From Perkinsus marinus ATCC 50983 (Eukaryota > Perkinsozoa > Perkinsida > Perkinsidae): a DNA stretch of 64,000 nt. Below the pieces are notes generated by a model. That model was not told where the DNA came from, searched no databases, and saw only the letters and a program-made list of their open reading frames with translations. The stretch lies in contig NW_003215766.1 of NCBI RefSeq assembly GCF_000006405.1, positions 401,351-465,350 of the forward strand. The letters run 5' to 3'. Shown here piece by piece: positions 35,099 to 46,026 of this stretch (the stretch's first letter is position 1; each line of letters opens with the position of its first letter). The position numbers and the translations under genes were made by a program.

Positions 35099-37100
35099 TC
35101 AAAAACGCCCAACACTACTGTCCGCAGTGCTACTCCCACGGGGAGTGCCCAGAGGAGATCGTACACCACCACAAGCGTAACAGCAGGGGGACTCCCTGAT
35201 GAAGGGCCGCTGCCGACGACGGCTAACAGGCTGGATGGACGATGCACACGAGCACCGACCACTCGAACTAGACCAGTCGTCACTGCTGGACCAGTCTAAC
35301 CGGCGGGCCATCATCGAGCCACGGAACCTGTCAGAGACATCGTGAGAAGCCAAGGACGATCGATCTTCAGCTACAAACGGCAGACTATACAGACCAGCGG
35401 GCAGTACTTACTTGTCGCTCACTGTTGCAGCCGTGCTCGTCGATGCACCGCCATCTCGGTCCTCGAACATCCTCCTTTTTCGTCTCGATCGAATCCGCCT
35501 CAGCTCAGACTTCGCTTCCAACAAATCAGCCACTGTTCGCTCCTCGAACCATCTCAAGAAGGGTGCTTTCAGCAGAAGCTTGGGAGAACGGACATACCTA
35601 GAGCCAAAGCCGGATGAACGCAAAAGAAGGGATCAACACTACATGTGGTAGACCCTCCACATTTTCCATGCTACGAATATGCCCACGAGCACATCGACAG
35701 TGTAGTGGAAGTGTGTCGCTATGACCACCTGAAAGTCGGCCCGACCATGCGACTTGGCACGGCAGTAAGGCAAAACTGACCACATATCCCGCAGCAGCAA
35801 GAATAGGGCAGAGCACCTTGGGTAGGAAGTAACCCAACATCCAAGCAGCGAATGCTAAGTAGTCCCGGTTGAACCTAATGTTAAAACATTGTCAAACTCT
35901 AGCTGGACTGTGGAGCAGCGTCCCTGATCTCACCCAGTACGCCGCTTGGCATTCCACATACCAGTTGATCGTACCGTAACATAGGCACTTGGGGGCAGAA
36001 AATGGCGGCAGTACTCATTCCATATGAGGGCCATGATCGTAATGTTAGCAGCATGGCCTACCATAAGAGAGCCATGGAAGCGGATCTGCATACAGGCGCC
36101 TATTCTTACCACTGAAGAGCACATCCCCGCAGGTGGCCCGGGTGCCGCCCATTACGGCCAGAGCCTCGAAAAAAATGTTCTCGTCGTGTCTATGCTCGTT
36201 GACGCAGTGGCTATACGGATTTGGGAGTAGAGTAGCCTGACAGGAGCAGTGTTACGATAGATGTGCTGAAGCTAAGACTCTGTAAGTAACACATGATGAA
36301 AAATGTATCTACAGCCAAGTTTGAGAGGCCCTGATCGAACTAACAGTAGCAACATCGAAGCAATCGAAACCCCTTTTCGAATGAACACGCACTATACGGA
36401 GCTCGAGTACGAATAGAATATCACTGGACTTACCCCTATCGTCAAGCTCCTCAGAAGAAATACGGATCCCTGTATGGCACAGAAACGCTTCAGGACCTTG
36501 ATCCTGACAAATATTCATCATTCCTCAGCCTCCTAACCTTCCAGTTAGCACCTCTGTGGATGCAGAAGCATGAATGCAATCAATGTGCTGCCGAGAATAA
36601 AAGTCTGCCACTGATCAGCCAGATCGGGCTCCTGCGCCAGAATAGCAATACGGAGCGTCTCGCGTGAGTGCTTGCCAACGATTACTTCGACATAGGGGAG
36701 AAGAGCGAACCCCGCATCGGGTAGGGGATCCCAGCGTCGATTCCCGAAGTATCGTTGTGCATACAAGCGATCGATGTAAACTTGCACCTACGACATTGAG
36801 GCACCATAAACGACCACGTACAGAGTAGACCACGCGAACGACCCCTAGGAGGACAAATTAGACCGTGTTTGCTCTGTCATACTACCATGCAGTTCCAAAC
36901 GGAGCAGGAGAAGAGCCAGACTGCTGCTGCGAGGAATTGCGGGGAGAATGCCTCCCGAAGTGGAAGCAACACCCACCGCAGTAGATCGACGAAGAAACTC
37001 GACGAATGTCGACGAGATAGTACGACCATATGGATGAAAAGTAATACTGAATAGCCGCGAGATGCACGTAGAACTCAAGAAAGGCACATTTCAGCCTCAC
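35099..37100 (-). CDS. Sphingomyelin-synthase/PAP2-like integral membrane protein
   Basis: The exons read in order RRWDPLPDAGFALLPYVEV (about 36690), FHGSLMVGHAANITIMALIW (about 36050, the family's SGH position), TM segments near 35800, and VIATHFHYTVDVLVGIFVAW (about 35670-35730), where HYTVD is the second catalytic His and Asp. This PLPD..F, GH, HYT.D order is that of sphingolipid synthases, which move a phospho-headgroup onto ceramide in Golgi or plasma membranes. The first conserved motif reads VGHAA, not SGHT. A cytosolic tail follows (EERTVADLLEAKSELRRIRS) and continues across a GTAAGT donor into a Ser/Arg-rich exon ending at 35099. The N-terminal start is not fixed. Confidence 0.6.
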
Positions 37101-38497
37101 TCCCTTTTTATCCGAGTCAGCACAGCTCAGATGGATAGTACGCACTGAATGCAGGCGCGCGACCCAGGATCGAATCTCGGTGGTAGTACTTCTGAATACT
37201 ATTTAGGTTGTGTGTAGGAATTATATACGGAGGCAGACTGTATGCATATTTCGAAAACCTCTTTGAAGATGTCCTCGCATTGTACTGACAGATTTGTTCC
37301 GACGCGCTCACGTTGACTTTTCTCCTGTCAAGATGCGTCGCCTTACATCTGTACGTATTTACATCCGCACGTATTAATCGTCACTCGCCATGAAAATAGA
37401 ACTCTTGACAAACAGTCGGATGTAGCGCGAAATATCGTTGAGATGAAATAGTGTAGTGGGTAGGGTGCAAGGATGTCATCCTGTTAGTTTAAGATCGATT
37501 CCTTCTACCTCTGCCGTCTATTTCCGAGGACGCTACTTGTTATCTCGCGCGCCCGTAAACTTTTCAGATACGTTTTCGACTTCAGAAGGGTAAGTCACAA
37601 CCCCGAATTAACTCGAGAGCAGCTTATTGAGAAGAAGATGCCAATCCAGGCACAAAAAGGAGCATCGCGACACAACTGTTCGCTCCGTCTAGCGTCTGTC
37701 TTGGGACGATATTCTTTTCACTCCATCATTGGATTTTCAGTCAACCAGTGGAGGTCGGTGAGTCTGCTACCGCCCATTGAAAAATTCTCGCTTGCGGTAT
37801 TGATCGACTGTATGTCGGTATTGATCATTCAGACACATCTGTTGAGGGAGTCGATGTAGGTAGGGATAGGATCCGAGCTACTTCAGTTCCCGAGTTCAAG
37901 CCGACTGTTTTTGCTGTTGTTGGTCGTAGAAGTGAGGACCTACGGTCCAGTTGAGTCCATCCGCGCCAGCGCAACTGTGTCCCATCGTTGATGAGGGCTG
38001 CAAGAAGGAAAAACGTTTTAAAGTTTTTTGTATTTTTGTTGACTTTGTACGTTTCATCACACATAATTTGTGAAAGTGTTTCTCGGTATTACGAGCTCAT
38101 TGTAGAGCAACGATGATGAAGTGCGAATTTGTTCTGGTTATTGCTGGCATATATAAGAGGTTTAGGGACAAGCCTTTGTGGTCACATTCTCCAAAACAGA
38201 ACTCGAGATAGGCGTAGACTACGCCATAATCGTACTGGCAGTTACTCGAGTGCTGCAAGGAGTGCTCCTATTAGTTTCCCTCCGTTTTTTTGTGAGTTCA
38301 TGCCCGTGCTTGCTTGGATTTATCCCGTCGATGAGACCTCGCCGTCGTGTACACTGTGATGGGCTTAGCCATTGGACAGTGTGTGTTATTCTCTTATTCA
38401 TCATGGATGATTCCCTGGACATTTCCCTGGTGTTGTGTGAGCGTTGTAGTCTCAGTATTTTGCCTTTTTTCCAGAGCTAATTGTGTTTATTCTTACA
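37101..38497. other. Intergenic stretch, about 1.4 kb
   Basis: Lies between divergent genes. AT-rich patches and short open frames only. A hydrophobic plus frame at 38178-38480 (VLQGVLLLVSLRFFVSSCPC) has no ATG at its head and no recognisable partner exon, so I do not call it. Confidence 0.45.
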
Positions 38498-38801
38498 ATG
38501 GCCAAGACTCGGAACGCTCGGCAAGTGATGAGTAAAACTACGACATTTGATGGTGACAAGGCCCGAGATAGGAATCCACATGGCCGCCGACCAGTATCAA
38601 CTCAGCGAACGGTCGCGACTTCAACACCGGTGAGACTGAACTGTTTTGGTGCTAATCCGTTTGTCAAGTTGTGTGTAAATTCAGGCTGGGACGACTACTA
38701 CTACTGTTAGCAGGTCTTCGATAACTACGATAACTACTGAAACTCGTGATGGGGTTGTGACTTCGACTACGACTACCACAGTTATGAATTCCGAGCAGTA
38801 G
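38498..38801 (+). CDS. Small Thr-rich protein, two exons
   Basis: ATG at 38498 (MAKTRNARQVMSKTTTF), donor at 38630, acceptor ending at 38684, stop TAG at 38799-38801. The 55-nt GT-AG intron joins ACA CCG to GCT GGG in frame, giving about 82 residues. The N-terminal half is basic and the second half a Thr/Ser tract (TTTTTVSRSSITTITTET). No family recognised. The two-exon fit supports a real gene. Confidence 0.5.
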
Positions 38802-38899
38802 AGCTCCTGACACTATTTCTTTGTAGTCTGATAGTTCACCAGTCCTAGTTTGCTAATAGCCTTTTCTAATCCGTGAGGTGTTGTGCTGGAGTTTTTGCT

Positions 38900-39214
38900 A
38901 TGAAAGCTCGGGGAGTGATGGGGGAATACTTATGTGCATGCGTACTATTAGCTTGTGTCGGGCTGTCTCAGAGGTTTCTGCTGATGCCGGGAATGGCAGA
39001 GGCCAACTGGAGTGTTCCGCTTTCCGAGGCCGATCGGAAAGCGGAGACTACATCTCCCCAGTATTTGCACTCTACTCGGGCGTTTTGGGATTTGGACCTT
39101 GGGAAAAGCATGTCCGGACTTGGGACTCACAAGGGCAAGGTACAGATGGCTGCTGCCGGCTTAGATATTTCCACGCTAAAGATACGTGGAGCGATATTCG
39201 GTGTTCCTGTGTAG
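38900..39214 (+). CDS. Small probably secreted protein
   Basis: ATG at 38900 gives 104 residues. It starts MKARGVMGEYLCACVLLACVG, a signal-peptide-like leader, followed by a hydrophilic mature part (WSVPLSEADRKAETTSPQYL) ending at a stop at 39212. No cysteine framework or known domain. It lies just upstream of CTP synthase on the same strand and close to the preceding Thr-rich gene. Confidence 0.5.
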   Translation: MKARGVMGEYLCACVLLACVGLSQRFLLMPGMAEANWSVPLSEADRKAETTSPQYLHSTRAFWDLDLGKSMSGLGTHKGKVQMAAAGLDISTLKIRGAIFGVPV

Positions 39215-39284
39215 CTCAGTGATGATGTTATCGTGTGGGGTTGATGGGAGGTGTCGTTCCAGTCAGTGTTCCTGCCTTCTATCC

Positions 39285-42073
39285 ATGTCTCCTACGCCGA
39301 TCCGTACCTCGTCCGACTACACCACCACTCCTGTGTTCAAGCGGAATAGTCTTTACGTCAGTGAGGACACCGTTGACACTAGGTAGGTCTCGCGGGATGA
39401 ACTATTACTATACCATGTAATACATAGCACTATTACTATGTAGAGGCATTAGCTAGAGTCTTGCGGCATCGAATGCTGCAGGTATGTGGTCGTGAGTGGC
39501 GGCTCCGTCTCGGGCTTGGGCAAGGGCACGGCTATCAGCAGCCTTGGAGTAGTACTCAAGAGCTACGGGTAGGTGCTACTGAACGGTCTAGTGGGAAACT
39601 TGGCTTTGATCAGCTACCGTGTCACCGCCATCAAGATCGATCCTTATCTGAATGTTGATGCCGGCACTATGAGCCCCTATGAACACGGCGAAGTGTAAGG
39701 CACTCTCGTCTTTGAATGGCAAGAGTTTGAACATTAGATATGTTCTTGATGACGGTGGAGAGGCCGATCTGGATCTCGGCAACTATGAGCGCTTCCTTGA
39801 CATCACGTTGTCGTCTGCTCACAACATCACATCTGGGAAGATATACGAAAAAGTTATCAAGTAGGATCACTATCAATTTAATTGTTTGTTTATGGGAGTT
39901 CCTCAGGCGCGAAAGGACCGGCGACTATCTGGGTAAAACCGTTCAGATGATTCCGCACGTCACAGATGCCGTTCAAGATTGGATCCTCCAGGTCGCGGCT
40001 CAGCCGACTAGCAAGTAAGCCTTCGAGGTCATTGTTTACTCTGCATTACAAATATCTGATATCCTTATGGCCTCTATGTATCGATTACCAATGAGGAATA
40101 TGATATATGGTGAACATATAATCAGAACGACGTCTTTATTTATAAGATTATGTATCCGATCTCCTGCATGCTGTCTACGGAGTTGTATGTTTGGTGTAGA
40201 TCTCCTGGTGCTCCTCATATCTGCCTCATCGAGCTCGGTGGTACTGTTGGAGATATCGAAAGTGCGGTATATCTTGAAGCTCTTCAGCAGTTCCAGCATC
40301 GTAAGGACTAGGAACGCCAATGGCGGTCATTCTGTTCTCTCGCGTCTCTCAGGCGCTGGGATCGAAAACGTCTGTATGATTCATGTTGGACTTGTGCCGG
40401 TGATGGGTGTGGTCGGCGAGCAGAAAACTAAGTACTAATACCATCCCTTTGTCAAATCAGCAGCTAGTCCTTGTAGGCCTTGTCAACACTCCGTCAAGCT
40501 CCTTCGTGAGGCCGGTATCAAGCCTGACTTCCTCTTCTGTCGCTCAGAACAGCCCCTTCATGACGAGACGCGGTACGTGGCTGATGGCCTCCGATGCTCT
40601 CCACCAAACTTGTGTTGATCAGGGCTAAACTAGCGCTCTTCTGCCAGACCCCTGAGGACCATGTTATCAGTCTCCATGACGTCGCCAATGTTTATAAGGT
40701 GATTCTCAATGCGAGCTCATTGGTATCTTATGTGTGGGCAGGTTCCTCTGATGTTAGACGAACAGAATGTCGGCAAGCTGGTGTTGGAGTGTTTACATCT
40801 CGACGTCAACGGTCCCACCAGAAGCATCAAGCACGGCTTGCCTCTGTCGCCAGCCATCAATAAAACAACCGAGGATTCATCCGCTCCAGCTAACCTGACG
40901 GACTGGAGGGCGCTCGCTGAGAAGGCGGAGAAAATCAGTGAAGATGTAAGGCGTCTCCAATATGTGTGTTCTGTATTTTTTGGTGGTTTCATCAGGTTGT
41001 TATTGGCGTTGTTGGGAAGTACACTGGTCTGCAGGACTCGTATCTGTCGGTTATCAAGTCGCTGAAGCATGCCTCGATCGATGCGGGTGTCCGCCTGGTA
41101 TAACTCTATGGTCCTATTGACGGTTGCTGAGGCGTGTCATTTCACAGGTCATCGAATGGATTGAGGCCTCGGACTTGGAGCCCAACCAACGTACACACGC
41201 CCCTGAGCGCTACGACTCGGCATGGAAGCGTCTGAAGGAGTGCCATGGTATCCTTTGCCCTGGTGGCTTTGGTGATCGCGGTATAGAAGGCAAGGCTCTT
41301 TGCGCTAGGTGAGGCGAGCTACAGTAGGGACCCCATTGAGTGGTGTTTGGTCGTTAGATACTGCCGTGAGACCAATACGCCATACTTTGGTATTTGCTTG
41401 GGGCTCCAGACTGCTGTAATTTCCTATTGCCGTGATGTGCTTGGCCTCGAGGATGCCAACTCGGCTGAGTTCGACCCCTCCGCTGATACTCAGTGCTGTG
41501 TGTTCATGCCCGAAGTCTCTACTACAGCTATGGGAGGTGGGATCAGGTTTCCGCGGTAGCCGAGGTCATGACTACTCTTGCGATCAAGGTACCATGAGGC
41601 TCGGATCCCGTGTCACTATAATCAAGGATCCCGATAGCCTCGCTTATAAGCTCTATGGCGGTCAGCCCGTCATCTACGAGAGACACCGTCATCGCTATGA
41701 GGTGAGGTTGCTATAGAGAGCTGCACTTGATCAGTGGTATGGACCATGCGCTCAGGTGAATCCTCAGCTTGTTCCTCAACTCGAGGCTGCTGGTATGCGT
41801 TTCGTAGGGATAGACGAGCGCGGTCAGAGGATGGAGATTGCAGAGATCCCTTCTCTCGATTTCTTCCTTTGCACCCAGTTCCACCCTGAGTTCAAGTCCA
41901 GGCCGATGCGCCCGAGGTGAATCAGATGGGTGTTTCTGGCATTGTGACTGTTCTTCCATTTCAGCCCTCCCTTCCTCGGGTTTGTTCTTGCAGCATCCGG
42001 CAAGCTGAGTTCGCGTTTGGAGGCCGACGGTGGATTTTTGAAGCCCGGTGCCGGATGGCTCGCTCATCACTGA
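39285..42073 (+). CDS. CTP synthase, 16 exons
   Basis: Converts UTP to CTP using glutamine. I could follow 16 exons with matching phases, from ATG 39285 (exon 1 to 39382, exon 2 39482-39568, exon 3 39614-39694, exon 4 39738-39860, and so on) to TGA 42071-42073. The synthetase part has [15 protein letters not shown] (P-loop), [52 protein letters not shown] and [16 protein letters not shown]. The glutaminase part has [32 protein letters not shown] with the catalytic Cys, and [12 protein letters not shown] with His and Glu. A 33-residue N-terminal extension precedes YVVVSGG. All catalytic elements are present. The same frame is open further up, so an earlier start (ATGATG at 39222) is possible. 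Confidence 0.95.
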
Positions 42074-42567
42074 GTATGACTATAAAGTATCGAAAGCTCT
42101 ACGCTTCTACGTCAGCTTATATACTCTATTATGTAAATGTTTCCATGTTGGAGATGTACCCCAAGACTGGTGCTCTTCCTTAATTCAGTGGTATATTCTG
42201 TTGGGAGAAGAGGGATCAGTGTTGTGTGACTCGAGTAAACGGCCACTTCATGTACAGTATGAGATTCCCCCTTGGGAATGTGGCAGCGAATAAAAGGGAT
42301 CCACTCGGTATTCGTTCACTATTACTACTCATAATGGACGAGAGCGAATATGCTGCTCGTGATTGTTGGCGAGCTAGACTTAACCACCTCATGAAACTTG
42401 TCATTTTGTTTGTTAGCACAATTCTGAAAATTCACCCCAGACCAGCCAGTTGTGAGACCTAAAGAGACAGAATATTTGAATTGAAGAGGGTAGAATAATT
42501 TTTCAGTTTTCAACTTAGCTCATTCCAACGACTAGCGTTCATCCTCTATTGGCGAATTTGTTTTAAA
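42074..42567. other. CTP synthase 3' flank
   Basis: No gene seen. Short open frames on both strands only. Confidence 0.5.
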
Positions 42568-42640
42568 AGCAGTTTGGCGCAGTGGATAGCGTGTTGGGCT
42601 CTTAACCCAAAGGTCCCTTGATCGAAGCGAGGAGCTGCTA
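42568..42640 (+). tRNA. tRNA-Lys (anticodon CTT)
   Basis: Folds as a full cloverleaf: acceptor AGCAGTT pairs with AGCTGCT (one G-U), D arm GCGC/GCGT, anticodon stem TTGGG/CCCAA around CTCTTAA, T stem CCTTG/CGAGG, discriminator A at 42640. The T loop reads ATCGAAG, unusual at its first base, but GATCGAAGC still fits the B-box pattern GWTCRANNC. The A box TGGCGCAGTGG is normal. No intron. No clear T-run terminator directly downstream. Coordinates may be off by one base. Confidence 0.88.
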
Positions 42641-43207
42641 ATTATGCACGCCCATAGGCCAACTTCACATGGGAATAAATCATATAGTAAATGAAGGTCA
42701 CAATCCTGTGTTGTACACTGCTTGCTCAGAAGGTGTATCGTAACACGTTTTCTGTTTTCACTTGTTCACTGAAACTACAGCAAATGATCGCCGAATGACT
42801 TTGCGGGCAACCGCGACTCTTCGCGATCGCCCGCAAGTGAACCGACGCACTGAGAATTTTACTGGACAGAACACGCCTCATCGAACAGCGATGTGTTAGC
42901 TTTGCAGACTAAGCACGTGATGATCAGTTGTACCTCGAACTTGAAAGGAATCTATACGCTTCGAGTTGACAGTAAACTATCTCAAGATGACGAGTTACCC
43001 CAACAACTGCAGCCCCATTCCCACTTGGCGAAACCTCGAATCTATGGATGAACAACACGATACTTAGTCACAGATACGCTGGAAACCGGCTGAGAACGAC
43101 TGGCAAATGAATCTGCACGAGGTAGAATCGGTGCCTGTCGTCTTCTTTCGTCAAGGGTGTGAGGGTTTGACTGATTACATTCCAGCACAGCAGTCGGATG
43201 CCTAGAT
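42641..43207. other. Spacer between tRNA-Lys and RPL5
   Basis: No gene recognised. It should include the RPL5 3' UTR. Confidence 0.45.
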
Positions 43208-44427
43208 TTACTCCTCCATAGCACGAGTACGGGCAACGCGAATCTTCTCGTAGACACGCTGCTTCCTCTGCTTGAGGTTGAGCTTCTTGGAGCGAGTGTA
43301 GTTGTTGCCGCTGGGAGTGACAATAGTGTTGCCCTTGCGGACGACACCAGGGTGGGCCTCCTTCTTGGGAGCGGGCATGGGGTTGGCGCGGATAGCGGCG
43401 TGGCACTTAGTGTAGGCCTCTTCCAAGTTATCAGCGTTAAGACCAGCCTTGATGTAAGCGGCGAAGTGCTTCTCGTACTCCTCGGGCTCATCCTCCAGCA
43501 TCTGGTTCATGTACTCGGCGATATGGTTACCGAAGATACGGTCACGATGGACCTCAGCGTCGTACTCGCCCTCGCCCTTGCCTTCATCAGGGGCCTCGTA
43601 GCCAGGGAAACGCTTGGGGTTATGGGGGATATCGAGTCCACCATCGGCGGCACCCTTCATGGCACCGAAGACACGAGCACCGACGGTAGTACGGACGAGA
43701 CCAACATCGAGAACGCACTTGAAGGGCCTCTTCTCTCCCTCGTACTCCTCATCAGCGACATAGTACTCCTCACCATCGATCTCCTTCTGGCCCTCGAAGG
43801 TAGAGTCGAGACCGAGCTTCTTGAGAGTACGACGAGCAACGAGGAGACCAGTGGCGTAGGCGGCAGAGTAGTTCTTAAGACCGACGGGGATACCGTAGTT
43901 CTTGAGCTCAGTGGACTCAGCAGCGGCAAGAACGCGATCACCAGTGATAGTGGCGTAGATGACTTGGCAGATGACCTTAGTGTTGGTGATACGGACGACA
44001 AGACGATACTTGGGAGTGTTGTACTTGTTCTTGTCCTGCTTCACCATACGGCGACGCTGGAAGTAATCAGTCTTACCCTCACGTCTTCGGCGATACTTGG
44101 TTTGATAACGCTTATGGTACGCCTTATTCTTGTAGACCTTGACAAAAGCCTGAGACAACAGAACAGCACACAAAAAATGAGTTCAATCATAATAACCACA
44201 CGGACTCAAACCATTCCAACGACAATTCCAACACCGAAAATATTCCCACACAACTAGCTGCCTCAAACGTGGTTGATGAGAGCAAGGACCCCCGGAGTAA
44301 ACTTCTCCGTTATGAGGCAAAACTCGCAGCAGATTTGACGACGAAATTGCACCCTCAAACGCAGCGAGCCACAAGGGTGAGCCAAAGGTAGCGAACGACC
44401 GGTGAGTCGATCCCATTGTATTACCAT
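43208..44427 (-). CDS. RPL5: 60S ribosomal protein L5 (uL18)
   Basis: The main exon 44149-43208 begins AFVKVYKNKAYHKRYQTKYR and continues RREGKTDYFQRRRMVKQDKN, KYNTPKYRLVVRITNTKVIC and GLLVARRTLKKLGLD, the eukaryotic L5 pattern for binding 5S rRNA in the large subunit. Exon 1 is just the ATG at 44427-44425 with its UTR; an intron of 275 nt (44424-44150, GTAATA...CTCAG) splits after it, giving MAFVKVYK and 314 residues in all. An intron right after the start codon is common in ribosomal-protein genes. The C-terminal basic helix (RSKKLNLKQRKQRVYEKIRV) is present. Head to head with RPS7. Confidence 0.95.
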
Positions 44428-44492
44428 GCTTGAATCGACAGCGAAGATGACGAGTCTGGTGTCGGGCAAGCACGGAGGACACTGACCACCAA

Positions 44493-44510
44493 ATCGATCA
44501 CGTGATCGAT
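44493..44510. promoter_or_regulatory. Perfect 18-bp palindrome between RPL5 and RPS7
   Basis: ATCGATCACGTGATCGAT is its own reverse complement and lies in the 160-bp gap between the RPL5 ATG (44427) and the RPS7 ATG (44587). The centre CACGTG is an E-box-type core. A symmetric site between two divergent ribosomal-protein genes is a good candidate for a shared promoter element. Function is inferred from position and symmetry only. Confidence 0.55.
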
Positions 44511-44586
44511 AGCCAGCACATTTGCGTCGGAGCTCCTGACCACCTCTATGCCTCGGCAGGATTGCTACTGAGATCCGTCACGTCGC

Positions 44587-45407
44587 ATGTCTGCGGTTTC
44601 CGAAAAGATTGTAAAGGCTCCCGGCCGTGCCCTCACTGAGTTGGAGCAGAATGTCGCCAGAGCTATAACTGAGATCGAGGCCAGCAGCCCCGAGATGAAG
44701 GTTCTTCTCAAGTAGTAGTCAGATATAAGGACACTTCGTTATTATGTCAACCATATTCTCCTGGGCGTTTTGTAGTATAGCATGTGTTTTTTCGATGCGT
44801 GTGAATCGTCCTCGACTGAATGCTCATTGTCAGGAACATCGTCTTCGGTTCTGCTAAGGAGATTGAGGTCAAGGCTGACAGGAAGGCCATCGTTGTCTTC
44901 TTCCCCGCCAGGGTACTACAGAAGGCCGAGTTTCGTGTTCTCGCTCCTGCTAAGATCTACACACTGGTTCAACTGGATGTTTTCAGGTGTGGAAGGCCGT
45001 CCAAAAGGTCCAGGGCCGTTTGATCCACGAGCTCGAGAAGAAGTTCCCCAAGCAGCAGGTCATGTTCGTTGCCCAGAGGACCATCCTCGACAAGGACTTC
45101 CGTCGCCGTGGCCTCAAGGTCCGCCCACGCAGCCGTACTCTCACCTCTGTCCATGAGGCCATGCTCGATGACATCGTTGGACCTGCTGAGATCACTGGCA
45201 AGAGGACTCACGTCTCCGTCGACGGCCGCAAGACCCTCAAAGTGTAATAGTTCTAGCTTTTGTGACACTGCTCTGTTTTTCTATTTCTCGTTCTCCTTCA
45301 GTATGCTTGAGCAGACTGATGCCCACCAGGAGGACAGGTTCGCCGCCTACTCCGCTGTCTACATGAAGCTCACCAACAAGCCCGCTCTCTTTATGTTCGA
45401 AGCTTAA
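44587..45407 (+). CDS. RPS7: 40S ribosomal protein S7 (eS7)
   Basis: Four exons: 44587-44711, 44834-44912, 44987-45243 and 45302-45407, with introns of 121, 74 and 58 nt, all GT-AG and in phase, giving 188 residues. Family marks are [92 protein letters not shown] and the end [15 protein letters not shown] different splice choice (donor at 44967) would leave an extra 18 codons that other eS7 proteins lack, so I chose the donor at 44913. Confidence 0.95.
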
Positions 45408-46026
45408 AGAGGGTGTAGATGGCGTCGTTACGGTTACGTACCACTAGCAATCCGAGCCAAGAACATCATAAGTCGTTTTGAGTTGGTCAGTGGTTATCAC
45501 AGGGGGTAGAAGCACACGTGTCGACTTGCGAACTTATTCGGTATGTCCGATTCATGGATTTCAGTCTCACAAGGAAAGTTGAGTACTTCCGATATTTTGC
45601 ATGGAAGTGAGATTGTGGACGCCTCCACATACAATGTAGTTTCACCCGTGATGTGAAAAACACTAGTGGAAAGTATATATCACGACTGCTGCGTATCCGC
45701 GAATATCGCGTTTTTCACCGAGTTTGAAGTTAAACGGGTGAAACTCCAGTATTGTAGCCTACGAAAATCATTTTCCAGTAGAATCTTCAAGTTGCTCGAA
45801 AAATCCGCGACAAGTCCAATTGGTTAATTCGGTTTATTTTACACTTTGCAAGTCACCTTTTCATATGCAATTTGAAGGATTGAAAAGCGCTCGAGTTTGT
45901 CTGTCATTCGTTAGACTAACCAGAGAACCCAACACCGATTTCCTGAAAATATTCACCGCATTCCTTGGTTAAACATAGTGCAAATAATCAACTGTAGGCA
46001 GCAGTGTCACTCATGATACAGTGTGC
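45408..46026. other. Spacer after RPS7
   Basis: AT-rich, no gene seen on either strand. Contains 3' flanks of the convergent RPS7 and 46027-46665 genes. Confidence 0.5.

Noticed and set aside
37440-37515. tRNA-like stretch with GATCGATTCC
   Set aside because: The anticodon stem pairs only about three bases and no acceptor stem forms.
38178-38480. Hydrophobic 100-codon plus-strand frame
   Set aside because: No ATG at its head and no splice partner found; T-rich DNA readily gives such frames.
43352-44257. 301-codon plus-strand open frame opposite RPL5
   Set aside because: It is the antisense shadow of a conserved ribosomal-protein exon with biased codon use; its sequence has no domain.
44967-44986. 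A 20-nt intron in RPS7, and similar 23-26 nt introns near 20401 and 61312
   Set aside because: In RPS7 a donor at 44913 gives a normal 74-nt intron and a protein of the right length, so the ultra-short introns are probably artefacts of picking the wrong donor.
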